The notes under the pieces were generated by a model that saw only the letters and a list, made by a program, of their open reading frames with translations, did no database searches and had not been told where the DNA came from. A DNA stretch of 64,000 nt from Symbiodinium natans (Eukaryota > Sar > Dinophyceae > Suessiales > Symbiodiniaceae). Positions 47,096 to 58,099 of this stretch are shown here, in pieces (the first letter of the stretch is position 1; each line of letters begins with the position of its first letter). Position numbers and translations under genes: made by a program. Where the stretch lies: positions 52,501 through 116,500 of the forward strand of contig CAJNDS010000879.1 in assembly GCA_905221605.1 (NCBI GenBank), given 5' to 3'.

Positions 47096-48731
47096 CTAGG
47101 TGGATGAATGCAGCACCCTGCCCGACTGTGGTTTGCGGGCCAACATGTAGACCTGCAAAGGCCAATGAGACGTACCACCCATGATTGCATCGTTGTCCCA
47201 GTATGGCGACGTGAGGCCCAAAAGGTAGCCTGCAAGCTCTCGCAAAGTGCCCGGTGCCCAGATCTCCAAGACCTCAAAGCCAGCCTCCTGGATTTTCAAA
47301 ACTCACACAAAACTCACACGTATCAACCAAGCAAGAGGCACACTGAAAGGAAGCGGCGGTTTGTTATCAGGCATGGCCTCTGCCAAAGACCTGGCCCCAT
47401 CAGGGGTAAAGCGCCAATAATCCTGGGGTGATCCATGAATCTGGCTGAAGAGCGGCGCAGACCACGCCAGCAGCCCACCTGGCAGGTAGCTCAATGTTGG
47501 CCGAGTTACCAGGCAGTAGCTTGCAGCAAAAGTAGGCTTGGGAAGAAGTCTGCACGTAGCTTCAAGTCCTGCCTGGGCCTAAGAGTCGGAAAAGCTGCTG
47601 CATTGCCAGCCATGGCTTCAGCAGGTGCTCAAACACCTGCGAACAGATTACTAAGCCAGTGGAATTCTCAGGCACGACCTGATCTGCAATATGAATGTCC
47701 AAAAAGAAATCTCGTTTCTCATTGTCCGCATGTTCCCGAAGCTGGGCATGTCCATCGCCGAAATATGTAAGGACATCGTTCACATCGCAGTGCTTGGCAA
47801 AGAAGAACCGGCTGTTCGCACCAGAGTCCCATTCCAAGCAGCGCCGCAGCCTTAGCTAAGGCTAACTAACGCGCATGGCTGCAGCTGCCCACCTCAGCCG
47901 ACCCTACGCACTCGCCAAGCCTAATTAAGTCTCTCAGATGAATCAGAGATATCAACGTCTACCATGCTGAGATCGCAACCGCTTTCTGCCGTTTTCCGCG
48001 GGAATCTCTTCGGGCGACACAGTCTCAGAGACATGTTTCAGGAACTGACCCATCTGCAGGCGCTCAAAGGTATGCTCGTGTCCTGCGGGGTTGCCTCCTC
48101 GGTTCTCTGCACGCATCTTCCAAATAACTCCAACCAGGTGGTCTTCTTTATCCACAAACCATGGGTGGCGAAGTGGAAGGATGCCAGCATCCCAGCTTGC
48201 TTGATAAAACCTGGCAAATGCCTCTTTCGCACAATCCTTGGGAGTCAAGCAGCGGAAGCGCCCGCGTGCTTGCTGTTGCGAATTATTCGGGGCCAGCGCC
48301 TGCAGAAATAGCGCAAACTCGTCATCGCTGAAGTTCAAAAACCTCTGCAGAAGCATAGGCTCCGCTGACGGTCTCGCCACCAGCCCATGTCTACCAGGAA
48401 CTTGCGTGCAACACATCTGCGGTGTGAAGTCACCACCCCAGCATCCAGACCAGTTTAGGTCGCAACAAACGAGGTACCAAGCCTCTGGCCGTCCACCCAT
48501 GTTTGTCCAACAGTCCAGATCTGCCTCTGGCACTGCTGGAGCCTCATGTACCCTTGGACTAGCACGACTAGCAATGCTTGCAACGCTCACACTGGGCTCA
48601 ACATCCGCGGGGAATGTGCCATTTCTGCGGAATCGCCATCGTGCCAATGTCATGGGCCAAACCACAGCCACGTCTGATGCCATGGCTGATTGTGCAGGGA
48701 GTTCCGAGAAGTCCTGCCCGGGGGTGCTCAT
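47096..48731 (-). CDS. SAM-dependent methyltransferase (class I, Methyltransf_11-like) with Cys-rich N-terminal region
   Basis: Predicted S-adenosylmethionine-dependent methyltransferase; substrate unknown. Exon from ATG 48731 to about 47960 encodes a Ser/Pro-rich leader, then two CW...CC cysteine motifs (one reading GCWGGDFTPQMCC) and a helical region ending near HPWFVDKEDHLVG. A second exon, from about 47854 to 47573, gives VICSQVFEHLLKPWLAMQ and LFRLLGPG, the post-II to motif III part of the fold. GC-AG intron 47572-47479 joins in phase to GLLAWSAPLFSQIHG, SPQDYWRFTPDGARSLA (47478-47381). A short intron (donor GA or GC; the junction is ambiguous because GAGGC occurs at both ends) leads to EAGFEVLEIWAPGTLREL and WPLQVYMLARKP (from 47287). 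The order 'EH..P, LGPGG, P..H..P.DYWRFT, AGF' is typical of this family. The first splice junction is not phase-consistent in my model, so an exon is missing there. The gene lies downstream of and co-oriented with the GT31 gene. Confidence 0.68.
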
Positions 48732-49009
48732 TCTGCAGGAGCAAGCCCAGTCCGCTTGCCGCTTGCGTTTAGGTGAAGTTTAGCGGCTTAGCGGCCTATC
48801 GATGGCATCCTAAAGTTTTAGAATGCTCTTGACTTTAGCTGCATGCCTCGGCTGAGGAGTGCTGCAAATCCTCCACCAGCTGCGCCCACTGACCGAGTGC
48901 AACGTCAGCTGGAAGGTCCACCTATCACATGCTTGAGCATGCTTGCAGGATGCCTACGTACCTGGGACAGCTAAAGACTGCGCACGAGCCCACCACGCCC
49001 ACGCGCGCA

Positions 49010-49022
49010 CCCACACGCACCC

Positions 49023-49069
<47 letters not shown>

Positions 49070-49312
49070 CATGGACACACAGACACATAGACACACAGAC
49101 ACAGACACATGGACACATAGACACACAGACCCACAGACACACAGACACACAGACACACAGGCACGCAGGCACACAGGCACACAGGCACACGGACACACAG
49201 GCACACAGGCACACGGATACACGGACACACGGACACACAGACACACAGTCACACAGTCACACAGTCACACACACACATAGACACACAGACACACAGACAC
49301 ACAGACACACAG

Positions 49313-49370
<58 letters not shown>
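49010..49370. repeat. GACA, CACAGA and TA compound microsatellite
   Basis: (GACA)n at 49023-49067, a long degenerate CACAGACA/CACAGGCA array to 49320, and (TA)n at 49329-49369. The poly-Thr-His or Val-Cys frames through it are not genes. It lies between the methyltransferase and GT31 genes. Confidence 0.95.
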
Positions 49371-50149
49371 GAAGTAGGGTTTATATTTCTTGTATCCCCA
49401 AAAGGACACCAGGTATATACACTCACCAATTTTTAAATGGAGCCTTATATACACTCACCAAAAACAGACATATATACCCTACTTCATATATACACACACA
49501 ACACACAATGCGAGAATTTCGCATCCCTCGAAAGGGGGACTTGTAGGAGGACTCTGCAACAAACGGATCCTGAGCAAGGAAGGGCCGCGCTCATCAGGCC
49601 GCAACATGAGTTTAAAAGATGTTAGGCCTGCTAGGCACTCGACATCGAAGGCCAAGCAGTGCGAGCAGCTTCCAACTCACAGCTGCTCAGAGCCGTGTCA
49701 CACTGTTCGAGATGTTTCAAGGCCACTTTTCCCAAACTCTTCCAGATGCATGCGAGTCCACAACATCCGGTCACCACATGTCACCACCACGATAAGCTGA
49801 TATGCTGGGCATGTTTGGCAAGGCCTTGCTTGGAGGTGTGTGCGAGTTGCTCGTCAAACGGCCTTGCTAGAGCGCGGGCATTGGGCGTGGGCGCAGCCTC
49901 CCCCGCCTGCAACATGCTCGTCCAGGCTTGGCGTTTTGATGCAAACGTTCTCGATCTTTTGGTTTGGCTGTTTGGTCATAGTTTTCCGGCACGAGTGGGC
50001 TGCCTTGCGGGGGTGGCTCTTTCACAGCTGAGACTTGCTAGCTTGCTCTTCCACCGAACGGACGAAAACAGAAACCGAACCTGGAATGCCGACATTCTCT
50101 GCCACTCTTGCAGCCGACCAACGTTGCTCTTTCTTTCTCAGTTCTGCCG

Positions 50150-53100
50150 TCTTCTGCAAAGGCGCAAGTCATTGAGCTCAAACAAAGCTGCGACTACTTC
50201 ACAGAGGGCCGGATCAACATCACTACCAGGACAACTCAATTAAGCGAATATACACAGCAAATACGGTGATACAGCGACCAGGCTACTTCCAGCCTGTGAC
50301 AATCCATCGGCCTTGAGGGCAAGCTCCGCAATAAATCGCGCCACATCTGCAGAAAGGACGATGCCCAAGCCGTGCGCGAAGACTGGGGCACGACGGCGCC
50401 ACAAGTAGCGCCGCTTCGCCCCGGCAAACACAGACTCCTCCGATGAGATAACCAAACGCTTCCCGGTTCCCAAGTCCTTGCTGAAACCAAAACCAGAAGA
50501 TGCTTACAGCATCTTGCAACCAAGCAACGTCGAGGAGAAGGCCGTGCATCAACCTGAGCATCTTCTTGAACTACATGCCAGCAAGGGCAGTATTCCAGTC
50601 CATCATTTTGCAAGTCCCCTGGTCCCTTATCTCAAGCTAAGGAGTTTTCACATGCTTGACACTGCTAGAGACATGTCACAACAGAAGGGACAAGTAAAGG
50701 CTTTATGTAAGGATGCACCTCTCGGCTCCGGCTACACACGAAAGTTTGGCAAAGCTCATCGACAAACTCGGATTCGGGCCGACGTCGAGGCCAGCCCGGC
50801 ATTTGTGTCAGCAGGCGAGGGACATTGGCATATGAGCGGTGGTCCAGGAGAAGCAAGAAGTCTGCTCCCCCCCAGCGCTCCTCAACCAGCCGCCAGGCTT
50901 CCTCGTATCGATAACAGCCAACCTCATGAACAGGCCGCACTTTGCCAGCGTTTTCGGCACTTTGACTTTCGCGCGGAAGCCGTGCGGGCCCAAGGGCCAC
51001 CAGATCACGGCGCAGCAGAATCTCCCGGAGTGCCAAGTGTCGACGCCAATCTCCTGGCAGCTGCGTCATGACAAACAGCCATTCGAAATCGGCTGAAAGG
51101 GAGGCCCATGATGCCTGTGGATCAGAGTGCTTGGTCTCGAGATCATGCTTCACCTGTCCCATTGCCCGCCTCATGTATGCACGCAGTTTGAAGTCGTGCC
51201 AGCGAGAGCCAAAAACTAAGATGGCTAATTTCAGCGGAGAATTGGTCTCCTCGTTTTTCTGCTCCTGCCGGGCTCGCTCCAAACTGGCTAGCTCCTCAAC
51301 ACTGGACTCCGGCAATTCCTCAACCTCTCCATGCTCAGACGGCTCCACCGTATCAAGCGACAAGGCTTCGCCTAAAGGCTTCACATCAGAGCAAATGTGG
51401 CACTGGTACTTGTCGAAGGTTCTCCAGCGCTCTGGCGTCATACGATGGACAATCACTGCATCGTACTGACATGGCCGTGAGAAGAGACCTCCAAACTCAT
51501 GGTGGTCATGAAACCACGGGTGGTAGTGCAGGAAGCGCACGTCTGCGATGTTCCGCAGCCACATGCCAATAAGCATGTCGTCATTTCCCCGCAACTTGAA
51601 TGACAGGCCAAGGTCGGCCAGAAGCTCTGCCAAATCAACGGAAATGATAAAGCCCAGGCCATGCGCAAAAATTGGGAGCTTCGATGGCGAACCCAAGTAT
51701 AGATTCACACTCCTGGCAGACTGACAGATTTGTGACTGATCAGCATGGCAGGTCTCAGACATGCCATGTTGTCCCACACTCGAAATCAAAACCCAACGCG
51801 AAACTAAAACTTCAACACCTGTCCCAAACTTGCCAAATCTGCCAAGCTTCGTCTCTTGAATGATGACACGCCTTTCTTGGTGGAAGCGCTGCGGCACGGT
51901 GTCAATCATATTTCCAACATAAACCTTCCGTGGAGGCAGCATGTCCAGGAGTTCTATGGCGTTTGCAAGGGAAATGAAATTATCGTCATCGGCCACCATA
52001 AGGTAGTCATACGAATACTCATGTCGCACGCGTCTGAGAGCCACGAGCAGCTTCCACAACTCCGGGTTTGCCTCAGCCAAGCTCAAGCTCTTTTTCATCA
52101 CACACTGAGCCGACTCTAAATGTCGGGCCTCTGGCAGGACGTAGGCGTCACCTATGTGTCGGTATTGGATCTCATCAGCACCACCAACAAGGAGAAGGTC
52201 ACCAAACGCCTTGCGCAGGCATCGTGACGTGCCTCCTACGACACATCTACGTTCGGCAATGCTTTCCTTCCATGAAACGAATGATGTTCTGCCTCCACTA
52301 CTCCGGTTACCCAACTTGATTTATTCGTGAATGTTGCCCCGTTGTCTTTGCAATGTCGAGGTTCGCCCACCCCCCACCCCCTGCCATCCCCCCTCCCCCC
52401 AAAAGCCCCAGTCACGTCTAGTCACACGTGCCATGTGACTCACGTGTCGCCCGGCCTCGGCTTCTCGAAGGGCCTTTTGGTGAAATTCCGCTTTTGAAAA
52501 ATGTTTGGGAGGCACCATCGGCAGGTCGCCGAGCAGGAAGCGCCAAACGACCTCGTTGCCACGACTGCCCAAGCCACGCCGGCACCATGTGAGGCCTTGG
52601 CGAAGGAGTTGCCGCCGCTGGAAGTTCGGCCACACTGTGGTAACCAGCACGAGCAAGCGTAGCTTCACCCTGAAGCAAGGCACTAGCAAGCTCAAGCCCC
52701 CTGTTCACGACAGAGATTGACACCTGAAGTTTTGTTGTCCAACCGTCCAACAAAACTGAGAGATCCATGCACAGATTGGCGGCATCTCCCAAACCCCCCC
52801 TCTTCCCCTCCCCCTTAACAACAAATTTGGGTATCATGACTCCCCCAGTACTCCCCCGATTCTAAGTTGTTCGGCAGTGAGCCATGCGACATACTGCGAC
52901 GAAGTGCAAAAGACTGTGCAACATGAAATGCGGCTCAGCTTCGGCTGGCTCTTCAGGTTTTTGATGCCCTCCCTGGCATCCTTCAAAGTCTCTTGGGCAG
53001 CCCGGTGTTGCTGGCTCCCGTCGAAGCGTCCAACATGAAAGTCCACGAGGCAACGGCTAGGCAGTTGCTCCAGGCACCATCCGGCCGTCTCTGGCTCCAG

Positions 53101-53286
53101 ATCCTCGGCTTTCAGATCCTGGAATAGCCAGTCGTCCCCGAAACCGAGTGAGAATAACGACAGCAACGAGGATACAAATACCAGCGATGACGTCCAGGAC
53201 ATGCTCCCCAGCATGGCTGCTCTACATGCGTGCCCATAGGAATGCTTCGCTCTAGGGCCAGAACATGCCAGTTCCGAATGTTGCAT
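50150..53286 (-). CDS. Tandem-domain GT31 (beta-1,3-galactosyltransferase-like) glycosyltransferase
   Basis: Predicted Golgi/ER type II membrane enzyme transferring a sugar in beta-1,3 linkage. A possible first exon (ATG 53286 or 53214) has a hydrophobic anchor after MLGSMSW. Exon 52669-52444 starts domain 1 with LLVLVTTVWPNFQRRQLLRQ and WRFLLG. A GT-AG intron (donor GTGAGT) leads to 52209, which continues in phase with AFGDLLLVGG. That exon, to 50719, carries the metal-binding DDD (51990-51982), FAHGLGFIIS (51669-51640) and NDD (51585-51577), all GT31 landmarks. An acidic linker follows, then a second GT31-like start (LKLAILVFGSRW), whose DxD position reads DHR (50844-50836). GT-AG intron 50718-50477 leads to exon 50476, with APVFAHGLGIVLSADVARF; a further exon near 50222 (DVDPALCEVV) probably follows. 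The join between the anchor exon and domain 1, and the 3' end, are unresolved. The second domain looks catalytically degenerate. Confidence 0.75.
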
Positions 53287-53299
53287 GGCACTCACACCA

Positions 53300-54220
53300 C
53301 ATGCACACGTACTGCGGCATTATTTTTTACGTCGCAATTTCTTCAAGGCGTTTAACCCGGCCCGTTTTCCCGAGTTTTGGCGGCAAGTGAGAGGTACACG
53401 GTCACGCGCCGAGCGCTGTTGGGCGGGTGTGCACGGCCTGACAGCATCTGACAGGGAGGCAGGGAGGCACGTTCGCAAGTCATTGGGCACACTACTGGCA
53501 CCCTTGCGAACCTGGCCACAGCCTACTGGCGATGGACGGAAAGAATAGCCTCAACTGGAGATAATAGATGTTGGCTTTGCAGGCTTAGCAGTCAAGGCTT
53601 CCAGATGAGCTTACCACTCATACTGACTGAGTTAAAGGCGCCATGTCGGAAATGATTCCCGAAGACCTCAAGACGACACGAGCAGCTGCATGGCTTTCTT
53701 CAGCTCTTCGGCAAAGTGGCCTGCGATATTTCATGGAGAGGGCGTGCCAAAGTGACCTCGCGTGCTGTGGTGATACTACATGACAGACAGCAACTGTGCT
53801 TGTGAAGGACACTGACAATTGAAGTATGTACCGCAAACTTCGTTGGCATATCTCGGGCTATGTTAGCCTCTACGTTCTGTTCAAATATTTAGGGCAGGAC
53901 CATAGTATTTGCAGTGGACAGTCTGTGACGCAGGAATGTAGACGTCAGGGCTGAATGGATACAGCAAGCCAAAACAAGCCCGCATGTTTCCGCGGTTGGC
54001 AGTAGCTGTCTTCCGAGCCAATGTTGCATTTTAAGTATGTGGCCTCGCCATGTTATGCTGTACCGACTATGCCACTCAGCTTGCGGATGCCTGCTGGATG
54101 CTGGCTTCGTGATGCTTCGTGAGACTCAGTGTTCATTCTGTAGAGACGTAGGGCGGCGTCGGGTGAGGGTACGGAAGCTTTGTTGACAAAGCTCAAGCCA
54201 TTCAAACCTCACCTGAAGAC
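53300..54220. other. Intergenic, nothing recognised
   Basis: Upstream of the GT31 start; only short uninformative frames on both strands. Promoter elements cannot be recognised: dinoflagellates lack a standard TATA box. Confidence 0.4.
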
Positions 54221-54225
54221 ATCAA

Positions 54226-54380
54226 TCCGCCGAGGCCTGGGGCCTCAGGTGTCTGTGCTACCCAAAGCAGGCAACCCCCCTCCCCCCCCCACCCCCCACC
54301 CGCACAACTCCACCTTCTACGGCTTGGGTTGCCTCGATACGGAAGCTCAGGCCGAGGCGGGTCGCCTAGCGTTAACATTA
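54226..54380. repeat. Dispersed repeat family B, copy 2
   Basis: The compact copy of the two-module repeat also at 18799-19305, with a C-rich tract between the modules. Confidence 0.8.
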
Positions 54381-54669
54381 GGAACCGCGGCGCATCGTTG
54401 GGAGTAAGCGGGGTTGCATGTAACATGCCAAGGCGCCAGCAACAGATACAAAAGGAAGACCCTCGCACGAGTGTATCTACATCATCCTGCATCCACACAG
54501 CAGCATTGACACACCAAGACTGCCCCTGCTTCACAGCTGAGAGCTCCAAACATCGGGAAGTGCCATGTGGGGAGCTGCGGGCAAGATGTTCCAGGAAGCA
54601 CGGGGTTTAGGTTGCTTGCCACCCGCCCAGCACTCGCACGCACGGTGTGTGTTTTTCCGTGCGTGTACT

Positions 54670-54870
54670 GAGAGGATGCTCCGGCCCTTCGCACTTACTT
54701 GGTATCACGGACGTAACCATCGTGCGGGCATGGACGCCCTGGCCACTCGTAAGCACTGGTAACATGGAATACATGGACGCTATCATCGTGCAAGGATGCT
54801 CTGGTTGTTTAGTATACATTGGTAACGTAGACGTTATCATCGTGCGTGCACGTTATCATCGTGCGGGCAG
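54670..54870 (-). repeat. 57-bp minisatellite family, inverted array
   Basis: Reverse complement of the 7.8-kb units: CATCGTGCGGGCATGGACGC and CACTGGTAACATGG recur about four times with more divergence than at 7.8 kb. Confidence 0.8.
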
Positions 54871-55269
54871 TCCTATGCCGTCCTATGCCAACCCCCCGCC
54901 TCCCCGAGAGAAAGCAAAAACGAACCCTCCGCCGCCCATTGCACTCTGCAACCTATGTCAAGCTAAGTCCCCCTCTGGCATGAGGTTTGGAGAAGATATT
55001 CCATTGAAGGGCCACCGTCGTGGCTCTCTGACAAGACTTTGGCATCGCCACTCGAATCACCGACCACGCCTGTTCGACACCCAGTGATGCGAAATGCGTC
55101 CACCCTGACATCAAGGCAGAGAGCATTTTTGGCCGTAGGGCGAACCCCGTCCTTGCTGCTGCGGGTGTAGCAGGCTGTGGGCGCCAGCCCCATTAGCGAT
55201 TAGATGACTGCATTGTGATATGTGATCATGGGGTCTATGCATTACGACCACCCCCTCGAGGCGGGGGAG

Positions 55270-55820
55270 TACCCCCCCCCCTCCCCCCCCAAAATAGGTA
55301 CCCGTACCTTTTCTTTTTTTTTTGAGGGAGGGGGGGGGGGAACACTCTGACATGAGCACATGTCCTGAAGATGCATCTTAAGGGAGGATACTCTCACAGC
55401 GTCCGGGGTCTCTCTCCGCGACCTGACCCTTCATGATGGCGGGGCTGGATGGGTTTCCCCAATAAAGCAAAACATCTGAAATAGGTACTTGCTGGGGGGG
55501 GGGGGGGGGACTCCCATCTTCTGCTTATGAAACCTAATGAAAACCGCCCTAAACCCTCCCCTCGAGTACCTATTTTTCGATCTTTCCGCAACCTGACCTG
55601 ACCCCTCACTCAGGCGGGACTGTGGGTTTCCCAGCAAAGCAAAGCATCTGAAATAGGTACCGGGGGGGACTCCGCTCTTCTGCTTCTGAAACCTAATGAA
55701 AACCGCCCTACCCCCCTCTCCAGTACCTATTTTCGGTCTTTCCGCAGCCTGACCTGACCCTTCACTCTGCTTATGAGACCTAGTAAGAGCCGCCCGAACC
55801 CCTGCCTTGCAATACCTATT
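55270..55820. repeat. Tandem 155-170 bp repeat with internal inverted arms and G tracts
   Basis: Two to three units run from 55418 to about 55820, each with AAATAGGTAC, a variable poly-G, TGAAACCTAATGAAAACCGC, then GTACCTATTT and a CCTGACCTGACCC end. AAATAGGTAC and GTACCTATTT are inverted copies flanking about 90 bases. A related arm precedes the tandem block near 55295. Confidence 0.8.
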
Positions 55821-56175
55821 TTAAGTTCGCACAGGGCCCGTGCTGGGCCTGTAATGTAAGCATCTTGCAACATGCAAAGTGCAGTTTGGCGTTGAGTGCA
55901 CATCTGCCTGCCCGACCGACTCCCCATGCCTATTTCTTGCCCCCCCCCCCTACTGCGACAAAATGGGTCCCGGAAATAGGTGGCACTCAGAGTAGCCCCA
56001 GTACCATTACGAGGGGGTGGCAGTTGTGCATTCAGAATAAATCAAAGTGACCATAAGAGTGCTGAATGCCAAGGTATGATCATTTGAGTCTCGTTGAGCT
56101 CTGCAAGTTATGCGCGGATTCGACTTTCCGGCCACGTTTGAAACCGCTGCATGTACTGGTAAGCTCCGTGTACAG

Positions 56176-56725
56176 TCACGTCCCGCGTTGTTGCCCCAGG
56201 AAGGTGGAAACTTGGGATATCTTGGTATGCTCGACTGGGGACTTTGCGATCTTGCGACCTGGCTCATGCGCGGATAATTCCAATGCCGGATGCTCTTTCG
56301 TTGCGTCTGTGCTGGCGCATTGGAATGTTACGGTAGCTACACCAAGGACCTGAGGCCTCAATGCAGTTTCACTATAAGCGAATAACTGATGTTGTTGCCC
56401 GTTGCCCAGCATTAAGCTGACTGCACCAAGGCACTTGATCAATCTTGACAATGAGGTCCCCCTCCAAGAGGTCCTGACCTGCACCGTGTGTGCAGTCTCA
56501 TATCATCTCATCATCTCACATTTTGCTTCGATTTGACTATTCCCTGTCGCCTGGTTCATCTTGAACTTTCCTCGAATCAAGACGCAGTGAGCTTGGCCAG
56601 TCAGGCAAAAGTACCAAGAGCCCTGCCGAACGCGCATGCCCAAGTTCTTCCTCAACCCGCTTGTTTCTTCCAACAAACGTGTCGTCTTGCATTGCACAGA
56701 TGATCTGGACCACACATGAACTCAA
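56176..56725 (-). CDS. PDZ-domain-like gene fragment
   Basis: Exon 56478-56427, between an AG acceptor and a GT donor, reads QDLLEGDLIVKIDQVP, which matches the 'gL.eGD.Iv.Id...v' core of a PDZ domain. Just upstream on the same strand a frame contains GLRKNLGMRV, which fits the carboxylate-binding 'LG' strand that should precede it. Downstream, a frame from about 56362 reads VLGVATVTFQCASTDATKEH then ALELSAHEPGRKIAKSPVEH and joins in phase (TG+G). PDZ domains bind protein C-termini or regulate serine proteases; no protease motif is seen here. The remaining exons are not resolved. Confidence 0.42.
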
Positions 56726-57203
56726 TAAGGCCGCTGCTCTTCCTGCAAGTCCAGACCGGCCCTGCCCTCGTCAGCAATTGTGCAGACTAAGCGCGTGCAT
56801 CTTCCGATCTTGCTGTGTCTGCATCATCTGTGCCTCGATAACCTTCAGGGGTACCTCTAGATCACTTGTTCCTGGCCACGACAGCCCTTGCGCAGCCGAC
56901 GCTATGACAGAGCGTGCGCCCTCGAACCTGGAGGATTTGTGTCGGGTTCTATGGCCTCAGCACGACTCGGCTGCATGGTTTAGCTTTCCGTTGAGAAGAT
57001 AAGATGCTGAGTAACTCGTTGTCGGATGTTGCACATTCCAGTGAACGCAGGGCACAATGGAAAATGCAGAGCGCATCGTGTTTCCACATGGTGCCCAGTT
57101 CCAATATGAATCATGTGACTGACCACAGCAAAACGTCTAAACATGCAGCGGCTAGCGACTCTCTGGCAGCATCACGCAAGATCAAATGGCCATATGCCAT
57201 CCT

Positions 57204-57512
57204 TCAACCTTGAATCCTTGGGATCCCCCGCCACTTGTTCCACCTGTTCCAGACTGTGTCGTTCCTCGCAGGCCTTAATGCAAGCTTCACTCCAAGTGTG
57301 CTAATGGGCGCATGGGCACTCGTGCGTGCACGTCCATGGATTTTCCCAGATGCCCTGGCCTCTGGTGCCGGATAACCTGAGACTTTGAGATCATCGAGTT
57401 TCCGTTTGGTGAAACATACGGACAACAGACGATAGCAGTATTTCTGAAGCTCCCGGGAACTGCTCGCGCCTCGTCGTGGCGGCAGAAGGTGCCTTGGTCC
57501 CCGGACCCACAC
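57204..57512 (-). CDS. Uncharacterised exon candidate
   Basis: The minus frame reads SRELQKYCYRLLSVCFTKRK, LDDLKVSGYPAPEARASGK and onward to the stop. Helical and basic, 700 bases upstream of the PDZ-like fragment and co-oriented with it, so possibly part of the same gene. No domain recognised. Confidence 0.22.
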   Translation of the reverse strand: MWVRGPRHLLPPRRGASSSRELQKYCYRLLSVCFTKRKLDDLKVSGYPAPEARASGKIHGRARTSAHAPISTLGVKLALRPARNDTVWNRWNKWRGIPRIQG

Positions 57513-58099
57513 GGCTGCCTTTAGCCGAAGTTTCGATCAAATTTCGATCGATCGAAGCTGTGCCGAAACGCCAGCTGTCACAGTGGGACTTTGATTGAAT
57601 TGAAACTTCGGGTACGCTTGATTGGTGCCAGCTTGATCTGAGACCTATAAGCCTGGACCGTGAACATCCCCTTTTACAACAGGCTTTGGGGGGGTCCACA
57701 CCTGGAGGATTCTGGACTGATACAAGAAAGCACTCTTCATTCACTGCGCCTGTCATCAACCAAAAGACAGACAACATGGATGTCTAGCTGCAGTGTGCAT
57801 GTCCTCATACATCAAGCACTACAAAGCCATCGGGGACAAGCACAGTTCTTGCTACACTGGCCAACACGTGCAGAGACTTTCGTGCAGCCTCATTCAAGGC
57901 TTTGGCCAGTTGGAGTTTGAGATAGTTTGGGGTAGATTAAAATCTTTATTGGGGTGGTCCCGGGGTGGTTGGAAGAAGGCTTGATTCCTCGCAGCGATTT
58001 GACTGGACATTGCAAAATGTACGATGGATCGCTCAGGGTGGAGTTTTTTTGTGTGATTTTTTGTTGTGCCTTTTTTTTGGGGGGGAGAGGGGGAGTCGT

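Noticed and set aside
48943-49377. Thr/His- and Val/Cys-rich frames at 49 kb
   Set aside because: Entirely explained by the CACAGA/GACA microsatellite.
52210-52314. First 35 codons of the long open frame containing the DDD motif
   Set aside because: The GT31 alignment continues in phase from the exon ending at 52444 directly to 52209 across a GT-AG intron, so these codons are intronic.
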